In this document: one piece after another, positions 1 to 6,781 of the stretch | Layout of the letters: each line of letters opens with the position of its first letter | Position numbering within the stretch: position 1 is the first letter of the stretch | Assembly: GCA_964460185.1 (NCBI GenBank) | Contig: CAYWTM010000077.1 | Coordinates: 1-16,158, forward strand | Length of the DNA: 16,158 nt | Source of the DNA: JAVJPJ01 sp040217295 | GTDB taxonomy: Bacteria > Pseudomonadota > Alphaproteobacteria > Rhodobacterales > Rhodobacteraceae | Reading direction: 5' to 3' | Program-made: the position numbers and the translations under genes | The notes under the pieces: model-generated | What the model was told of the DNA's origin: nothing | Databases searched by the model: none | Seen by the model: the letters and a program-made list of their open reading frames with translations, nothing else

Positions 1-1
1 G

Positions 2-490
2 GCCACCGTGCTGAACTATCTCCCCCGGGATACTGGTCCGATCCTTGACGCCGGGTGTGGCACCGGGCTTCAGATCGAACCGCTGCACCTGATGGGGTGG
101 CGCGGGTTTACCGGCATCGACCTGTCGACCGGGATGATGGCCGTCGCCCGCGCCAAGGGACTTTACGACGATCTGCGCCGGGTGACCCTGGGAGAGGTGT
201 TGCCGTTCGAGACCGGACATTTCGCGGCAACCTTGTCGTGCGGGACAATCACGCCGGGCCATGCCCCGATCGAGACCCTTGATGAACTGGTCCGCGTCAC
301 CCGCAAGGGGGGGCACCTGGTCTTTTCGTTGCGCCATGACGCGGGGCAGGATCCGACGTATCTGGCCTATCCACCCATGCTTGAGGCGATGGGTCGTATC
401 CGCACGGTTCACCTGACGCCGGATTTTGCGACCATGCCCCTGGGAGAGCCCGATGTGCGCAACAAGATCCATGTCTGCCAGGTGTTGTAG
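2..490 (+). CDS. Class I SAM-dependent methyltransferase, METTL27/WBSCR27-like (5' end outside window)
   Basis: This is the C-terminal part of a small-molecule or protein methyltransferase with a Rossmann fold. The SAM-binding motif I (ILDAGCGTG) lies almost at the visible N-terminus, followed by an acidic motif GIDLSTGMM. Later come a CGTITPGHAP segment, a DELVRVTRKGG turn and the LVFSLR strand; the CGTxTPGH and VxRxGG pattern resembles the METTL27 group. A GTG at position 8 could be read as a start, but the frame is open to the window edge. Family members carry some 50-60 residues before motif I, so the gene very probably begins upstream. The substrate cannot be told. It converges on the ABC1 kinase gene with only 23 bases between the stop codons. 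Confidence 0.85.
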   Translation, partial: ATVLNYLPRDTGPILDAGCGTGLQIEPLHLMGWRGFTGIDLSTGMMAVARAKGLYDDLRRVTLGEVLPFETGHFAATLSCGTITPGHAPIETLDELVRVTRKGGHLVFSLRHDAGQDPTYLAYPPMLEAMGRIRTVHLTPDFATMPLGEPDVRNKIHVCQVL

Positions 491-513
491 CGCCCGGCCT
501 GACCCATACGCCC

Positions 514-1836
514 TCAGGTGAAACCGCGTACCAGCGCAGCCACATCGACCTGGGCACCCAGGCGGGTGGCCAACAGGTACAGCCCCCCGATCTTGCGCTG
601 CAAAAACAAGGTCTGGGGTGGCGGCAAATGCCATAGGTCCCGCTCGGACCCTATCTCCATACCGCGGGTGCGCATCCGATCTGCGAAATCGTTTCCCTTG
701 AAATCAAACGGGTCTGGCGATCGCAGGATGGCAAAGCCCATTTCAGCCATGTCCAGGATCGTCGCCTGGTGGGGTTCGCTCAGCCCCGCGCGGATGAACC
801 CGATACGTTCGAGAGCTGCCAGAATGCCGGCACGATCCCCCGCAAGGCCCGCCTGCAAGAGGTGTCGGTGATCCGCCGACATGGCCGTGGACATTTCACG
901 CGTCGCACCGAAATCCAGCAGCACGATTTGCCCGGTTTCAGGTCGGAACCGATAATTGGCAAAGTTGGGATCCGTCTGCATCAATCGGAAATCGAACAAT
1001 TCGCGCAAACACAACTCGATCAGGGCTGTCATGGCCGCATCCCGGACGCCGGGCGCTGCATCGGCCAGGGTCTCGATCGGCTCCGAGGGCTCGAAACTCA
1101 TCGCAAGGGCGCGCGCATTGGTCCGCGTCGGATCAAGCTGCGGCACGACAAAGCGCGCATCCCCTGCCAGCAAATCCCCGAACCGCGCCAATGCCCGGCC
1201 CTCGCGGGCATAATCGGCCTCTTCATGCAGTTGCGCGCGCGCTTCGCGCATCAGCGGTTCGAGATCCAGTTCCCGCGGCCACAAACCGGACCAGCGGATC
1301 AGGGACGCGGCATTGTCCAGGTCGCTGTCGATCGCGTCGCGCACACCGGGATATTGCAGCTTGACCGCCAGCGCCGTGCCATCGGCTGACAACGCGCGGT
1401 GCACCTGACCAATCGATGCAGCGGCCAGGGGTCTTGTGTCGAACCCTTTGAACAAGCGACGGAAATCGGCGCCATACGCATCTTGTAGCACCTGTTTCAA
1501 TTGCGCGGGCGGCATCACGTGCGCCTCGGACCTGAGGCGTGCGAGGATCACTTCCAGTTCGGGCGACAAGAAATCGCCGGCCTCCATCGACAGAAGCTGG
1601 CCGAGTTTCATGGCTGCCCCGCGCATTTCCGACAGCCGATCGGCCAGGCGCCCGATGGTGGCGGGTGTCAGCACCAGGTCCTTGAGCCGGGGCCGTTCAC
1701 CGCGCGCAAGCGCCTGCGCGCCACCCATGGCGACACTACCGGCCAGGCCCGTGGCCAGGCCACCCATGCGACCCATCCGGGCCCATCTGCCCGAGGGTAC
1801 GGCGCGCGAACGCAGATCGCCCGGTTCAGCCATCAT
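514..1836 (-). CDS. ABC1/AarF/UbiB-family atypical kinase, COQ8 (ADCK3)-like
   Basis: This 440-residue protein belongs to the ABC1 protein-kinase-like family, which supports ubiquinone biosynthesis in mitochondria and bacteria. Diagnostic motifs appear in order: KLGQ (77-80, the KxGQ motif), AAAS in place of a glycine-rich loop (138-141), the lysine of AVKLQYPG (159), EEAD (205-208), QTDPNFANY (287-295) and LLDFG (306-310). The KLGQ context followed by DFLSPEL, and QTDPN rather than the HxDxHPGN of E. coli UbiB, place it nearer COQ8/ADCK3. The N-terminus has a glycine- and alanine-rich segment (about 22-46) but no clear long membrane helix. Two adjacent ATG codons sit at 1836 and 1833, with no strong ribosome-binding site before either. 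No ubi gene is adjacent, so a role in quinone synthesis rests on family membership alone. Confidence 0.88.
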   Translation of the reverse strand: MMAEPGDLRSRAVPSGRWARMGRMGGLATGLAGSVAMGGAQALARGERPRLKDLVLTPATIGRLADRLSEMRGAAMKLGQLLSMEAGDFLSPELEVILARLRSEAHVMPPAQLKQVLQDAYGADFRRLFKGFDTRPLAAASIGQVHRALSADGTALAVKLQYPGVRDAIDSDLDNAASLIRWSGLWPRELDLEPLMREARAQLHEEADYAREGRALARFGDLLAGDARFVVPQLDPTRTNARALAMSFEPSEPIETLADAAPGVRDAAMTALIELCLRELFDFRLMQTDPNFANYRFRPETGQIVLLDFGATREMSTAMSADHRHLLQAGLAGDRAGILAALERIGFIRAGLSEPHQATILDMAEMGFAILRSPDPFDFKGNDFADRMRTRGMEIGSERDLWHLPPPQTLFLQRKIGGLYLLATRLGAQVDVAALVRGFT

Positions 1837-1946
1837 GTGCCAAGGATGCGGTTTTCAGTGTCGCCAGTTCCAACATGGCGCACCACATAGGTCAGGGTTG
1901 CAACGCGGCGAGGGGCGCATGCCCGATCCAATCGTGAAAGACCGGT

Positions 1947-3068
1947 TCAATGGGCGGTTTTTTCACCCGGACCGTCCAAAGCCGCACCATCCCCCTCGTG
2001 CCGAGCCAGGCGCCCGCGCGGTGCCGGATCGCCGACCCTGCGCCCGGTGGGTATTTCGGAGCCTGCCATCCCGTGGAAAACGAACCGCCCCCGCCCCCCG
2101 CGTTTTGCCTGGTAAAGTGCCGTGTCGGCATCCACCAGCAGCTCGTCCAGACCGGGTCGCACCGCATAGGTTCCAGTGGCCGTGATGCCGATGCTGGCAG
2201 AGATCTCACAGCTGTGGTTCTCGAACGGGATCGGAACTTCTATCTCGCGGATTACACGGGCCGCGATCGCACCCAGATGGCCCGCATCCGTGCAGTCCCG
2301 GACCAGGATCAGGAATTCATCCCCACCGACCCGGCCCGCCATGTCGTCCTGGCGGGTCACGCTGCGAAGGACCCGCCCGACCCGTTCCAGAACCGCGTCG
2401 CCGGCCGCGTGGCCATGGGTGTCGTTGACCTGCTTGAACAGGTCCAGATCCACATGCAGGAGGCCGAAATCCTGCGTCGGGTCGCGCAGGCTTCGCAAGA
2501 GGTCGAGATCCATCGCGCGGCGGTTGGCAAGGCCCGTCAGGGCATCGGTCATGGCCTGGGTTTCAGCCGCGGCACGAGCGGCTTCCAGCCGTTGTGACAG
2601 ATGGCGCGACAGGCGCATGGTCGATCGGTTGGCCTCATTGAGGTACAACAGCTCAAGCGTCTGATCGCACGGGGAAAAATCGCTCAACGTGAGGTCGAAT
2701 TGAGTGACCCCCCGGGCAAAGGACAGCCCCAGGGAAATATCCATGATCACGCCCGCCCCTTCCGGCAGGCCGGTCAGCGTTCCGCGCAATGGCAGATCTG
2801 GCGCTTGCTTCAGCACAAGACCCAGACGCCGCCCTTCCAACCGCATCAGGGCCTGAACGCCGCGCACACGCACCGGACGCCGAAGCTCGAGCACGGAAAA
2901 CGCAGGCTTTCCGGTCAATTCGCCCTGTCCCGCCATCTTGGTCAGCGTTGGCCCCGCCTGTACGATGCGACCATCCAGATCGACCCAGACATGCATCGGC
3001 ATCAGGGTATCAAGTGCCCCGCCCGACAGGCCGATCACACGGTTCAGGTTCGGCAACAGGCCCGTCAT
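1947..3068 (-). CDS. HNOBA-GGDEF diguanylate cyclase (partner of the H-NOX-like protein)
   Basis: A 373-residue protein that should make cyclic-di-GMP from two GTP. Residues about 20-145 match the HNOBA domain, the PAS-like H-NOX-associated domain of guanylate cyclases: MPMHVWVDLDGRIVQAGPTL near 23-42, SVLELRRPVR near 58-67 and TLSDFSPCD near 127-135. A helical, probably coiled-coil stretch (about 145-172) leads into the GGDEF domain (about 173-335), with DALTGLANRR, the active-site GGDEF at 248-252 and the inhibitory I-site RQDD at 239-242, exactly five residues upstream. No membrane segment or signal peptide is visible, so it should be cytoplasmic. The chosen ATG at 3068 overlaps the H-NOX stop codon as ATGA, implying translational coupling; an upstream in-frame start at 3140 would lie well inside the H-NOX gene. 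The C-terminal 40 residues are basic and look disordered. Confidence 0.9.
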   Translation of the reverse strand: MTGLLPNLNRVIGLSGGALDTLMPMHVWVDLDGRIVQAGPTLTKMAGQGELTGKPAFSVLELRRPVRVRGVQALMRLEGRRLGLVLKQAPDLPLRGTLTGLPEGAGVIMDISLGLSFARGVTQFDLTLSDFSPCDQTLELLYLNEANRSTMRLSRHLSQRLEAARAAAETQAMTDALTGLANRRAMDLDLLRSLRDPTQDFGLLHVDLDLFKQVNDTHGHAAGDAVLERVGRVLRSVTRQDDMAGRVGGDEFLILVRDCTDAGHLGAIAARVIREIEVPIPFENHSCEISASIGITATGTYAVRPGLDELLVDADTALYQAKRGGRGRFVFHGMAGSEIPTGRRVGDPAPRGRLARHEGDGAALDGPGEKTAH

Positions 3069-3652
3069 GTCTGCGCCTGCCCCAGATCGAACCGGCGCCC
3101 GGCGGAGTGTTTCGTGTCCAGAAGCTGTACGAGCAGGCATTCCTCCTGCCCCTCGATGCCATCGAGTGTCAGGAAGGCCAGCGCACCATAATCATCTGCC
3201 ATCGCCCGAAGGCATCCCAGAAGGATCGGACCGATCCCAGGCAAGACCCAGGTGGCGCGGATGCGAAAGCCGGAACCATCCTGCGGCTCCACCACGATGG
3301 AGGGCATGTCCAGGTCCGGCATCGCCAGCCTGCCCCGATCGCCCACTTCTTCGAGAGAATACAGGAAATCCAGAAAGGTAGGCCCGGAAAACCGCAACAA
3401 CCGACGCAACGGTTCAAGATCATCGTGGGTCACCAGCCATGTGCCCAGATCTTCGAGCAATACGTTCGGATGTTTCTGCAGCACACCGCACGCGGCCTGA
3501 AAGCACTGCATGGTCAACGCATCGGGATAATCGAGCATCGCCTCGAAATCCTCGACCGGCAGCATCGCCTGACTTCTTACCGATGCCCAGGCGTCTGCCC
3601 CGTAAGTCGTCGTGACAAAGCCCTGTAGGGCCCGGTTGACCATGCCATGCAT
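3065..3652 (-). CDS. H-NOX (HNOB)-fold sensor protein lacking the heme histidine
   Basis: A 195-residue protein with the H-NOX/heme-NO-binding layout: N-terminus MHGMVNRAL with VTTTYGADAW, then YPDALT, LLEDLGTWLV, LRFSGPTFLDFLYSL, RLAMPDLDMPS and the C-terminal GPILLGCLRAMADDYG helix. Classical H-NOX proteins bind heme through a proximal histidine and a YxSxR motif, and signal to guanylate or diguanylate cyclases. Aligned without gaps to the family pattern I recall, the histidine position is Gly104, and YxSxR reads A133-T-W-V-L137. The only histidines are at 2, 61, 76 and 182. Heme binding is therefore doubtful although the fold is clear. The ATG at 3652 has GAGAGG upstream and matches the family start; a GTG at 3685 is less likely. 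It is the first gene of a coupled pair with the HNOBA-GGDEF cyclase, its presumed partner. Confidence 0.85.
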   Translation of the reverse strand: MHGMVNRALQGFVTTTYGADAWASVRSQAMLPVEDFEAMLDYPDALTMQCFQAACGVLQKHPNVLLEDLGTWLVTHDDLEPLRRLLRFSGPTFLDFLYSLEEVGDRGRLAMPDLDMPSIVVEPQDGSGFRIRATWVLPGIGPILLGCLRAMADDYGALAFLTLDGIEGQEECLLVQLLDTKHSAGRRFDLGQAQT

Positions 3653-3764
3653 CGCCTGCCTCTCAATTCGGCCCGTCAATCGCACGGGCGGCTGAAGACA
3701 GGACCTAGATCACAGACGTAAACAAAACCTTTCGCGTTTGTGAGGGTTTCAAGGCCTTCATGCG

Positions 3765-5324
3765 TCAGAAATCGGTCGGCGCGCCGCCCTCGAGTTTGCG
3801 GCGGGTCACGAAGTCCTGCAATTCCTCGCGGATCGCTTCATCCATCGGCGGGGCCTCGAATTCGTTGAGGATCTCCTTGAAGATCCTGTGCGCCCGTTCG
3901 GCCGTCCAGACCGAGCCATCCAGCTGCCATGCCTCGAAATTCCGCCAATCCGACAAGAACGGGCCGTAGAACGCTTCCTGGTAGCGTTCCTGGGTGTGAT
4001 CGCAGCCAAAGAAATGCCCACCCGGACCAACCTCTGCAATCGCGTCGATGGCCAGATCATCTTCCGTCGTGCCCAGGATCTGGGGCTCGAAATATCGCTG
4101 GAACTGCTGCAACACCTCGCAATCCATGATGAATTTCTCCGGCGATGCGATCAGGCCGCCTTCCAGCCAACCGGCGGCATGATAAACCATGTTGGTGCCG
4201 GACTGGACCGCGGCCCACAGGCTGGCGGTGGTTTCCCACATGGCCTGCCCGTCGGGCACGTTGGCCGCACACACACCCGAAGACCGCATCGGCAACCCGT
4301 AGAACCGCGCCATCTGGCCGGTGATCTGGGTCGCACGGATATATTCCGGGGTTCCGAACGCGGGCGCGCCGGACTTCATGTCGACATTCGACGTAAAGGT
4401 GCCGATCGCCACGGGACAGCCCGGGGCGATGTATTGCAGCAGGGCGATCGCGGCCAACCCCTCGGCAAGGCTCAGCATCACCGCGCCCGAGATCGTCACC
4501 GGCGCCATCGCGCCTGCCAGGGTGAAGGGCGTGACCACCACGGGCTGTCCGCGGCGCGCCAGCCGCATCGCACCATCGAGCATCGGCCAGTCATGCTTAA
4601 GCGGGCTGACCGAGTTGATATTGGTGTACATGCGCGGGGTCTCGTCGAATTCCGCGTGGGTCAAACCACCAGCGATGCGCACCATTTCCATCACGTCTTC
4701 CACCCGCTCGGTGCCAAGGGAATAGGCATGGGACACCTTGTCGGTCAGCGTCAGCTTTTCATAAAGGCAATCGAGGTGCCGCACGCTGGCATGGATATCG
4801 ATGGGTTCCACCGGGTACCCGCCCGCGAAGTGAATGCAGTTGAAATACTGCGTCAGCTTCATGAATTCCTTGTAGGTCTCGAAATCGCCCGAACGTTTTC
4901 CGCGCTCAAGATCCCACGCGTTGGGCGGCGAAGACACATTGCCGAACACCATGTACTTGCCGCCAATGGTGATCGCCTTTTCGACATTGCGCGGCACGAT
5001 CGTGAACTGGGCCGGGGCGCGCGCGACCATCTCTTCGACAAAGGCGCGATCCATCCGGACGTTTTCGCCTTCGACGATGCAGCCCGCCTCTTTCAGATAC
5101 CGGACGGCCTCTTCGTTCAGGAACTCGATACCGATGTTTTCCAACACCCGCATGGCCCCGTCATGGATGGCCGCGACCCCCTCTTCGCCCAGGGGTTCGG
5201 TGGGGCGATCGATATTGACCGGCACGCGCCAGGGCGTCTGTTCGATCACATGGGCCGAGGCGCGGGCGACGTTCGCGCTGCGCCCGCCTGCACGGCGGCG
5301 GCGTTGGGGTGTGGCGTCATTCAT
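3765..5324 (-). CDS. Trimethylamine methyltransferase (MttB) family protein, non-pyrrolysine type
   Basis: A 519-residue member of the MttB superfamily (corrinoid-dependent methyltransferases). Visible hallmarks are an N-terminal segment with IHDGAMRVLENIGIEF (about 53-68), the barrel region with TPFTLAGAMAPVTISGA (265-281), IGTFTSNVDMKSGAPAFGTP (307-326), and the C-terminal EVGPGGHFFGCDHT (431-444), a conserved signature. The frame runs without an internal amber codon, so it resembles the pyrrolysine-free MtgB-like proteins, which demethylate glycine betaine or other quaternary amines and pass the methyl group to a corrinoid protein. No corrinoid protein, methyltetrahydrofolate methyltransferase or transporter is adjacent, so the substrate is open. 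The ATG at 5324 is preceded by AAAGGG with good spacing; an ATG at 5342 has no such site. The first 25 residues are basic and arginine-rich. Confidence 0.9.
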   Translation of the reverse strand: MNDATPQRRRRAGGRSANVARASAHVIEQTPWRVPVNIDRPTEPLGEEGVAAIHDGAMRVLENIGIEFLNEEAVRYLKEAGCIVEGENVRMDRAFVEEMVARAPAQFTIVPRNVEKAITIGGKYMVFGNVSSPPNAWDLERGKRSGDFETYKEFMKLTQYFNCIHFAGGYPVEPIDIHASVRHLDCLYEKLTLTDKVSHAYSLGTERVEDVMEMVRIAGGLTHAEFDETPRMYTNINSVSPLKHDWPMLDGAMRLARRGQPVVVTPFTLAGAMAPVTISGAVMLSLAEGLAAIALLQYIAPGCPVAIGTFTSNVDMKSGAPAFGTPEYIRATQITGQMARFYGLPMRSSGVCAANVPDGQAMWETTASLWAAVQSGTNMVYHAAGWLEGGLIASPEKFIMDCEVLQQFQRYFEPQILGTTEDDLAIDAIAEVGPGGHFFGCDHTQERYQEAFYGPFLSDWRNFEAWQLDGSVWTAERAHRIFKEILNEFEAPPMDEAIREELQDFVTRRKLEGGAPTDF

Positions 5325-5485
5325 GGTACCGGCCCTTTGCATTGCGGGCCCGACGCCATGTGCGTGACGATAACGCTAAGCGGGGCCCTTGGTGTCGCGG
5401 TCCATCCTCGTTGATAGACCCCCGGACGGTTTTCCCGTTCCCGACGCCTCGCGTCGCTTTTTCACCGTGGCTTGCAACCCGACAC
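5325..5485. other. Intergenic region between HAD and mttB-family genes
   Basis: This 161-base gap precedes the MttB-family gene on the minus strand. It contains the ribosome-binding site of that gene (AAAGGG on the minus strand, just inside 5330-5340), a GC-rich hairpin with a T-run on the plus strand (5442-5462), and no reading frame I would call a gene. No clear sigma-70 promoter could be read, although a separate promoter for the MttB gene must be considered given the gap length. Confidence 0.5.
5442..5462 (+). terminator. Hairpin with T-run on the plus strand
   Basis: CGACGC (5442-5447) pairs with GCGTCG (5451-5456) around a three-base CTC loop, followed on the plus strand by C and five T residues. 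This is the shape of an intrinsic terminator for plus-strand transcription, yet the flanking genes are both on the minus strand. On the minus strand the run becomes an A-tract before the stem, so it could act in both directions only weakly. The stem is just 6 bp. Confidence 0.4.
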
Positions 5486-6208
5486 TCATGATCGCCGTTC
5501 CGGCAGGCCACCCCGATCATCAAGCCAGCCCGTCAAATGGCCGATATGGGGCAGCACGACATCGGCCAGGGGCGCCAGTTCGACCTCGGGCGTCAGGCCG
5601 TTCAGAACTGCAACGGTGCGCATTCCCGCGCCGCGCCCCGCATCCAGATCGTGGCGGCTGTCCCCCACCATGATGACAGTGGCCGGATCCAGGCCCATCG
5701 CTTCGGCAAAACCAAGACACATGCCCGGCGCGGGTTTCGCCCCATGGCCCGAATCGTACCCCGCCACGTAGGCAAAGCGATCCACGACGCCGGCGCGCGT
5801 CAGCTGAGCGCGGGCCGAAACCTCGGCATCATTGGTCGCCACCCCCAGAAGCAGACCGCGCGAGGCGAGACCGTCAAGCAAGGGCAGCAGGGGCACGATC
5901 GGGTGCATCACGTTGCCAACCGCAGCACCGGCGATCCGGCGCGCCAACACGCCGGGATCGGCCTCGCCCAGAACGGGGGCCAGCGCCAAGGCCTGGTCCT
6001 GCACCGATCCCGCGATCGAAAGGCTGCCCGCGCGGAACCGCCCAAGGGTCAGGTCATACCCCAGGCACTCGGCCACGTCTGCCGCGTCGGCCCCGTAATC
6101 GCCCGCCACGTCCGAGATCAGGCGCGCGGCCCAGCTGCTCCAGCTGCGATGGAAATCGAACAAGGTGCCATCCTTGTCGAACAAGACGGCCGTGATGGTG
6201 GTGTTCAA
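5486..6208 (-). CDS. HAD-superfamily phosphatase, phosphoglycolate-phosphatase-like
   Basis: A 240-residue HAD hydrolase with all four motifs. Motif I is DKDGTLFDF with nucleophile Asp11 and general acid Asp13, motif II is the threonine in VATND (Thr125), motif III the lysine of KPAPGM (Lys158), and motif IV VGDSRHDL (Asp183 and Asp187). A helical cap (about 18-85) gives the Gph/PGMB layout, so it should remove phosphate from a small phosphorylated metabolite; 2-phosphoglycolate is the default guess. The start is a TTG at 6208, supported by AAAGGA seven bases upstream on the minus strand and by the first residues MNTTITAVLFDKDG, which place motif I at the usual distance. It lies 161 bases upstream of the MttB-family gene on the same strand; cotranscription is possible but unproven. 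Confidence 0.88.
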   Translation of the reverse strand: MNTTITAVLFDKDGTLFDFHRSWSSWAARLISDVAGDYGADAADVAECLGYDLTLGRFRAGSLSIAGSVQDQALALAPVLGEADPGVLARRIAGAAVGNVMHPIVPLLPLLDGLASRGLLLGVATNDAEVSARAQLTRAGVVDRFAYVAGYDSGHGAKPAPGMCLGFAEAMGLDPATVIMVGDSRHDLDAGRGAGMRTVAVLNGLTPEVELAPLADVVLPHIGHLTGWLDDRGGLPERRS

Positions 6209-6384
6209 GATCTATTCCTTTGTGTTCGATCGGCTTTCTGACGCGAAAACTGACTTTTGGACAAGATGACTTGGCCCCAAAATGGCAGTAGTTTTCTGCC
6301 TTACAATGAAAAAGCAACACCGCGATCCTGCCCCTTGTTCGGGGATAGCCGTAGTGGCCGTTCACGTGATGCGCGGCGCATCGC
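6209..6384. other. Intergenic region upstream of the HAD gene
   Basis: This 176-base gap between the DUF3572 stop and the HAD start on the minus strand is less GC-rich than its surroundings. It holds the HAD ribosome-binding site (AAAGGA on the minus strand near 6216-6221), small inverted repeats such as GGCAG/CTGCC, and the hairpin after DUF3572. No protein-coding gene is supported; the only open frames are extensions of shadow frames. Confidence 0.5.
6368..6382 (-). terminator. Hairpin just after the DUF3572 stop codon
   Basis: GATGCG (6368-6373) and CGCATC (6377-6382) form a perfect 6-bp stem with a three-base loop, two bases past the DUF3572 stop codon on the minus strand. No T-run follows, so it may be a weak or Rho-assisted terminator or an RNA 3'-end stabiliser. 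Confidence 0.35.
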
Positions 6385-6663
6385 TCATGTCCAGTTCGGC
6401 AGATCACCACCCGGCAGGAACGCCCGGATGCGGATCAGATCCTCGGGCGCCCAGCCCAGCGCGGCCGCGCAATCCACGACCCATGCGTCATCCATCATCA
6501 GGAAATCGAGGACGGAGGCCAGGAACTCGGCTTCTCCGGCGCGCGCGCGCAAATCGGCCTCGGACGCGCCCGTGGTGCCCAGAAAGACCGGAAACAGCTC
6601 TTCCTGGGAGGCCAGCCATGCCAGGGCCTGCAATGCGCGGGTTTCTGCAAATTCTTGCTGCAT
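6385..6663 (-). CDS. DUF3572 family protein
   Basis: A 92-residue acidic protein matching the alphaproteobacterial DUF3572 family. It has an alanine- and leucine-rich helix LQALAWLASQEEL (11-23), FPVFLGTTGASEADLRARA (24-42), EFLASVLDFLMMDDAWV (46-62) and a short C-terminus ending PNWT. The function is unknown; it has no signal peptide, membrane segment or catalytic motif that I recognise. I chose the ATG at 6663, preceded by GAGG eight bases upstream, over a TTG at 6669. It is divergent from pleD, an arrangement I recall from other Rhodobacterales genomes, so the two genes probably share a control region. Confidence 0.88.
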   Translation of the reverse strand: MQQEFAETRALQALAWLASQEELFPVFLGTTGASEADLRARAGEAEFLASVLDFLMMDDAWVVDCAAALGWAPEDLIRIRAFLPGGDLPNWT

Positions 6664-6681
6664 CCACAAGACCTCGTTCCG

Positions 6682-6703
6682 GGTTAAAGGGTTTGTTAAC
6701 CAT
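6682..6703 (+). promoter_or_regulatory. Dyad GGTTAA-N8-TTAACC with a CtrA-type half-site
   Basis: In the 118-base region between DUF3572 and pleD, GGTTAA (6682-6687) and TTAACC (6696-6701) form a perfect inverted repeat with an 8-base spacer. The right half reads TTAACCAT (6696-6703), the half-site described for the cell-cycle regulator CtrA in alphaproteobacteria. The classical full site TTAA-N7-TTAA has a 7-base spacer, so this is one base off. It lies 78 bases before the pleD start and 18 bases before the DUF3572 start. CtrA control is an inference. Confidence 0.4.
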
Positions 6704-6781
6704 TGCGCGCCACAACACCCCTATAGCCATGCCGATCGCGAAGTCGAGCCGGGCAGCCGAGCAATTTGGTAAGAGGCGCAC

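Noticed and set aside
769..1389. A 206-residue plus-strand frame within the ABC1 kinase gene
   Set aside because: It is antisense to motifs KxGQ to DFG of a clear family member and has no features of its own.
1837..1946. A small gene or RNA between the cyclase and the ABC1 kinase
   Set aside because: The 110 bases contain no reading frame with a start signal, hairpin or conserved RNA motif that I can recognise.
3653..3764. A promoter for the H-NOX-like gene (TTGAAA box near 3740-3750, minus strand)
   Set aside because: A TTGAAA is present, but no -10 box at 16-18 bases is persuasive; the region surely carries a start signal, but I cannot place it.
3765..5324. A pyrrolysine (amber) codon in the MttB-family gene
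   Set aside because: The frame is open throughout with no internal TAG, so it is the pyrrolysine-free type.
3888..5414. A 508-residue open frame on the plus strand opposite the MttB-family gene
   Set aside because: It mirrors a GC-rich gene with strong family matches on the other strand, is rich in His, Arg and Gly as such shadows are, and has no recognisable domain or ribosome-binding site.
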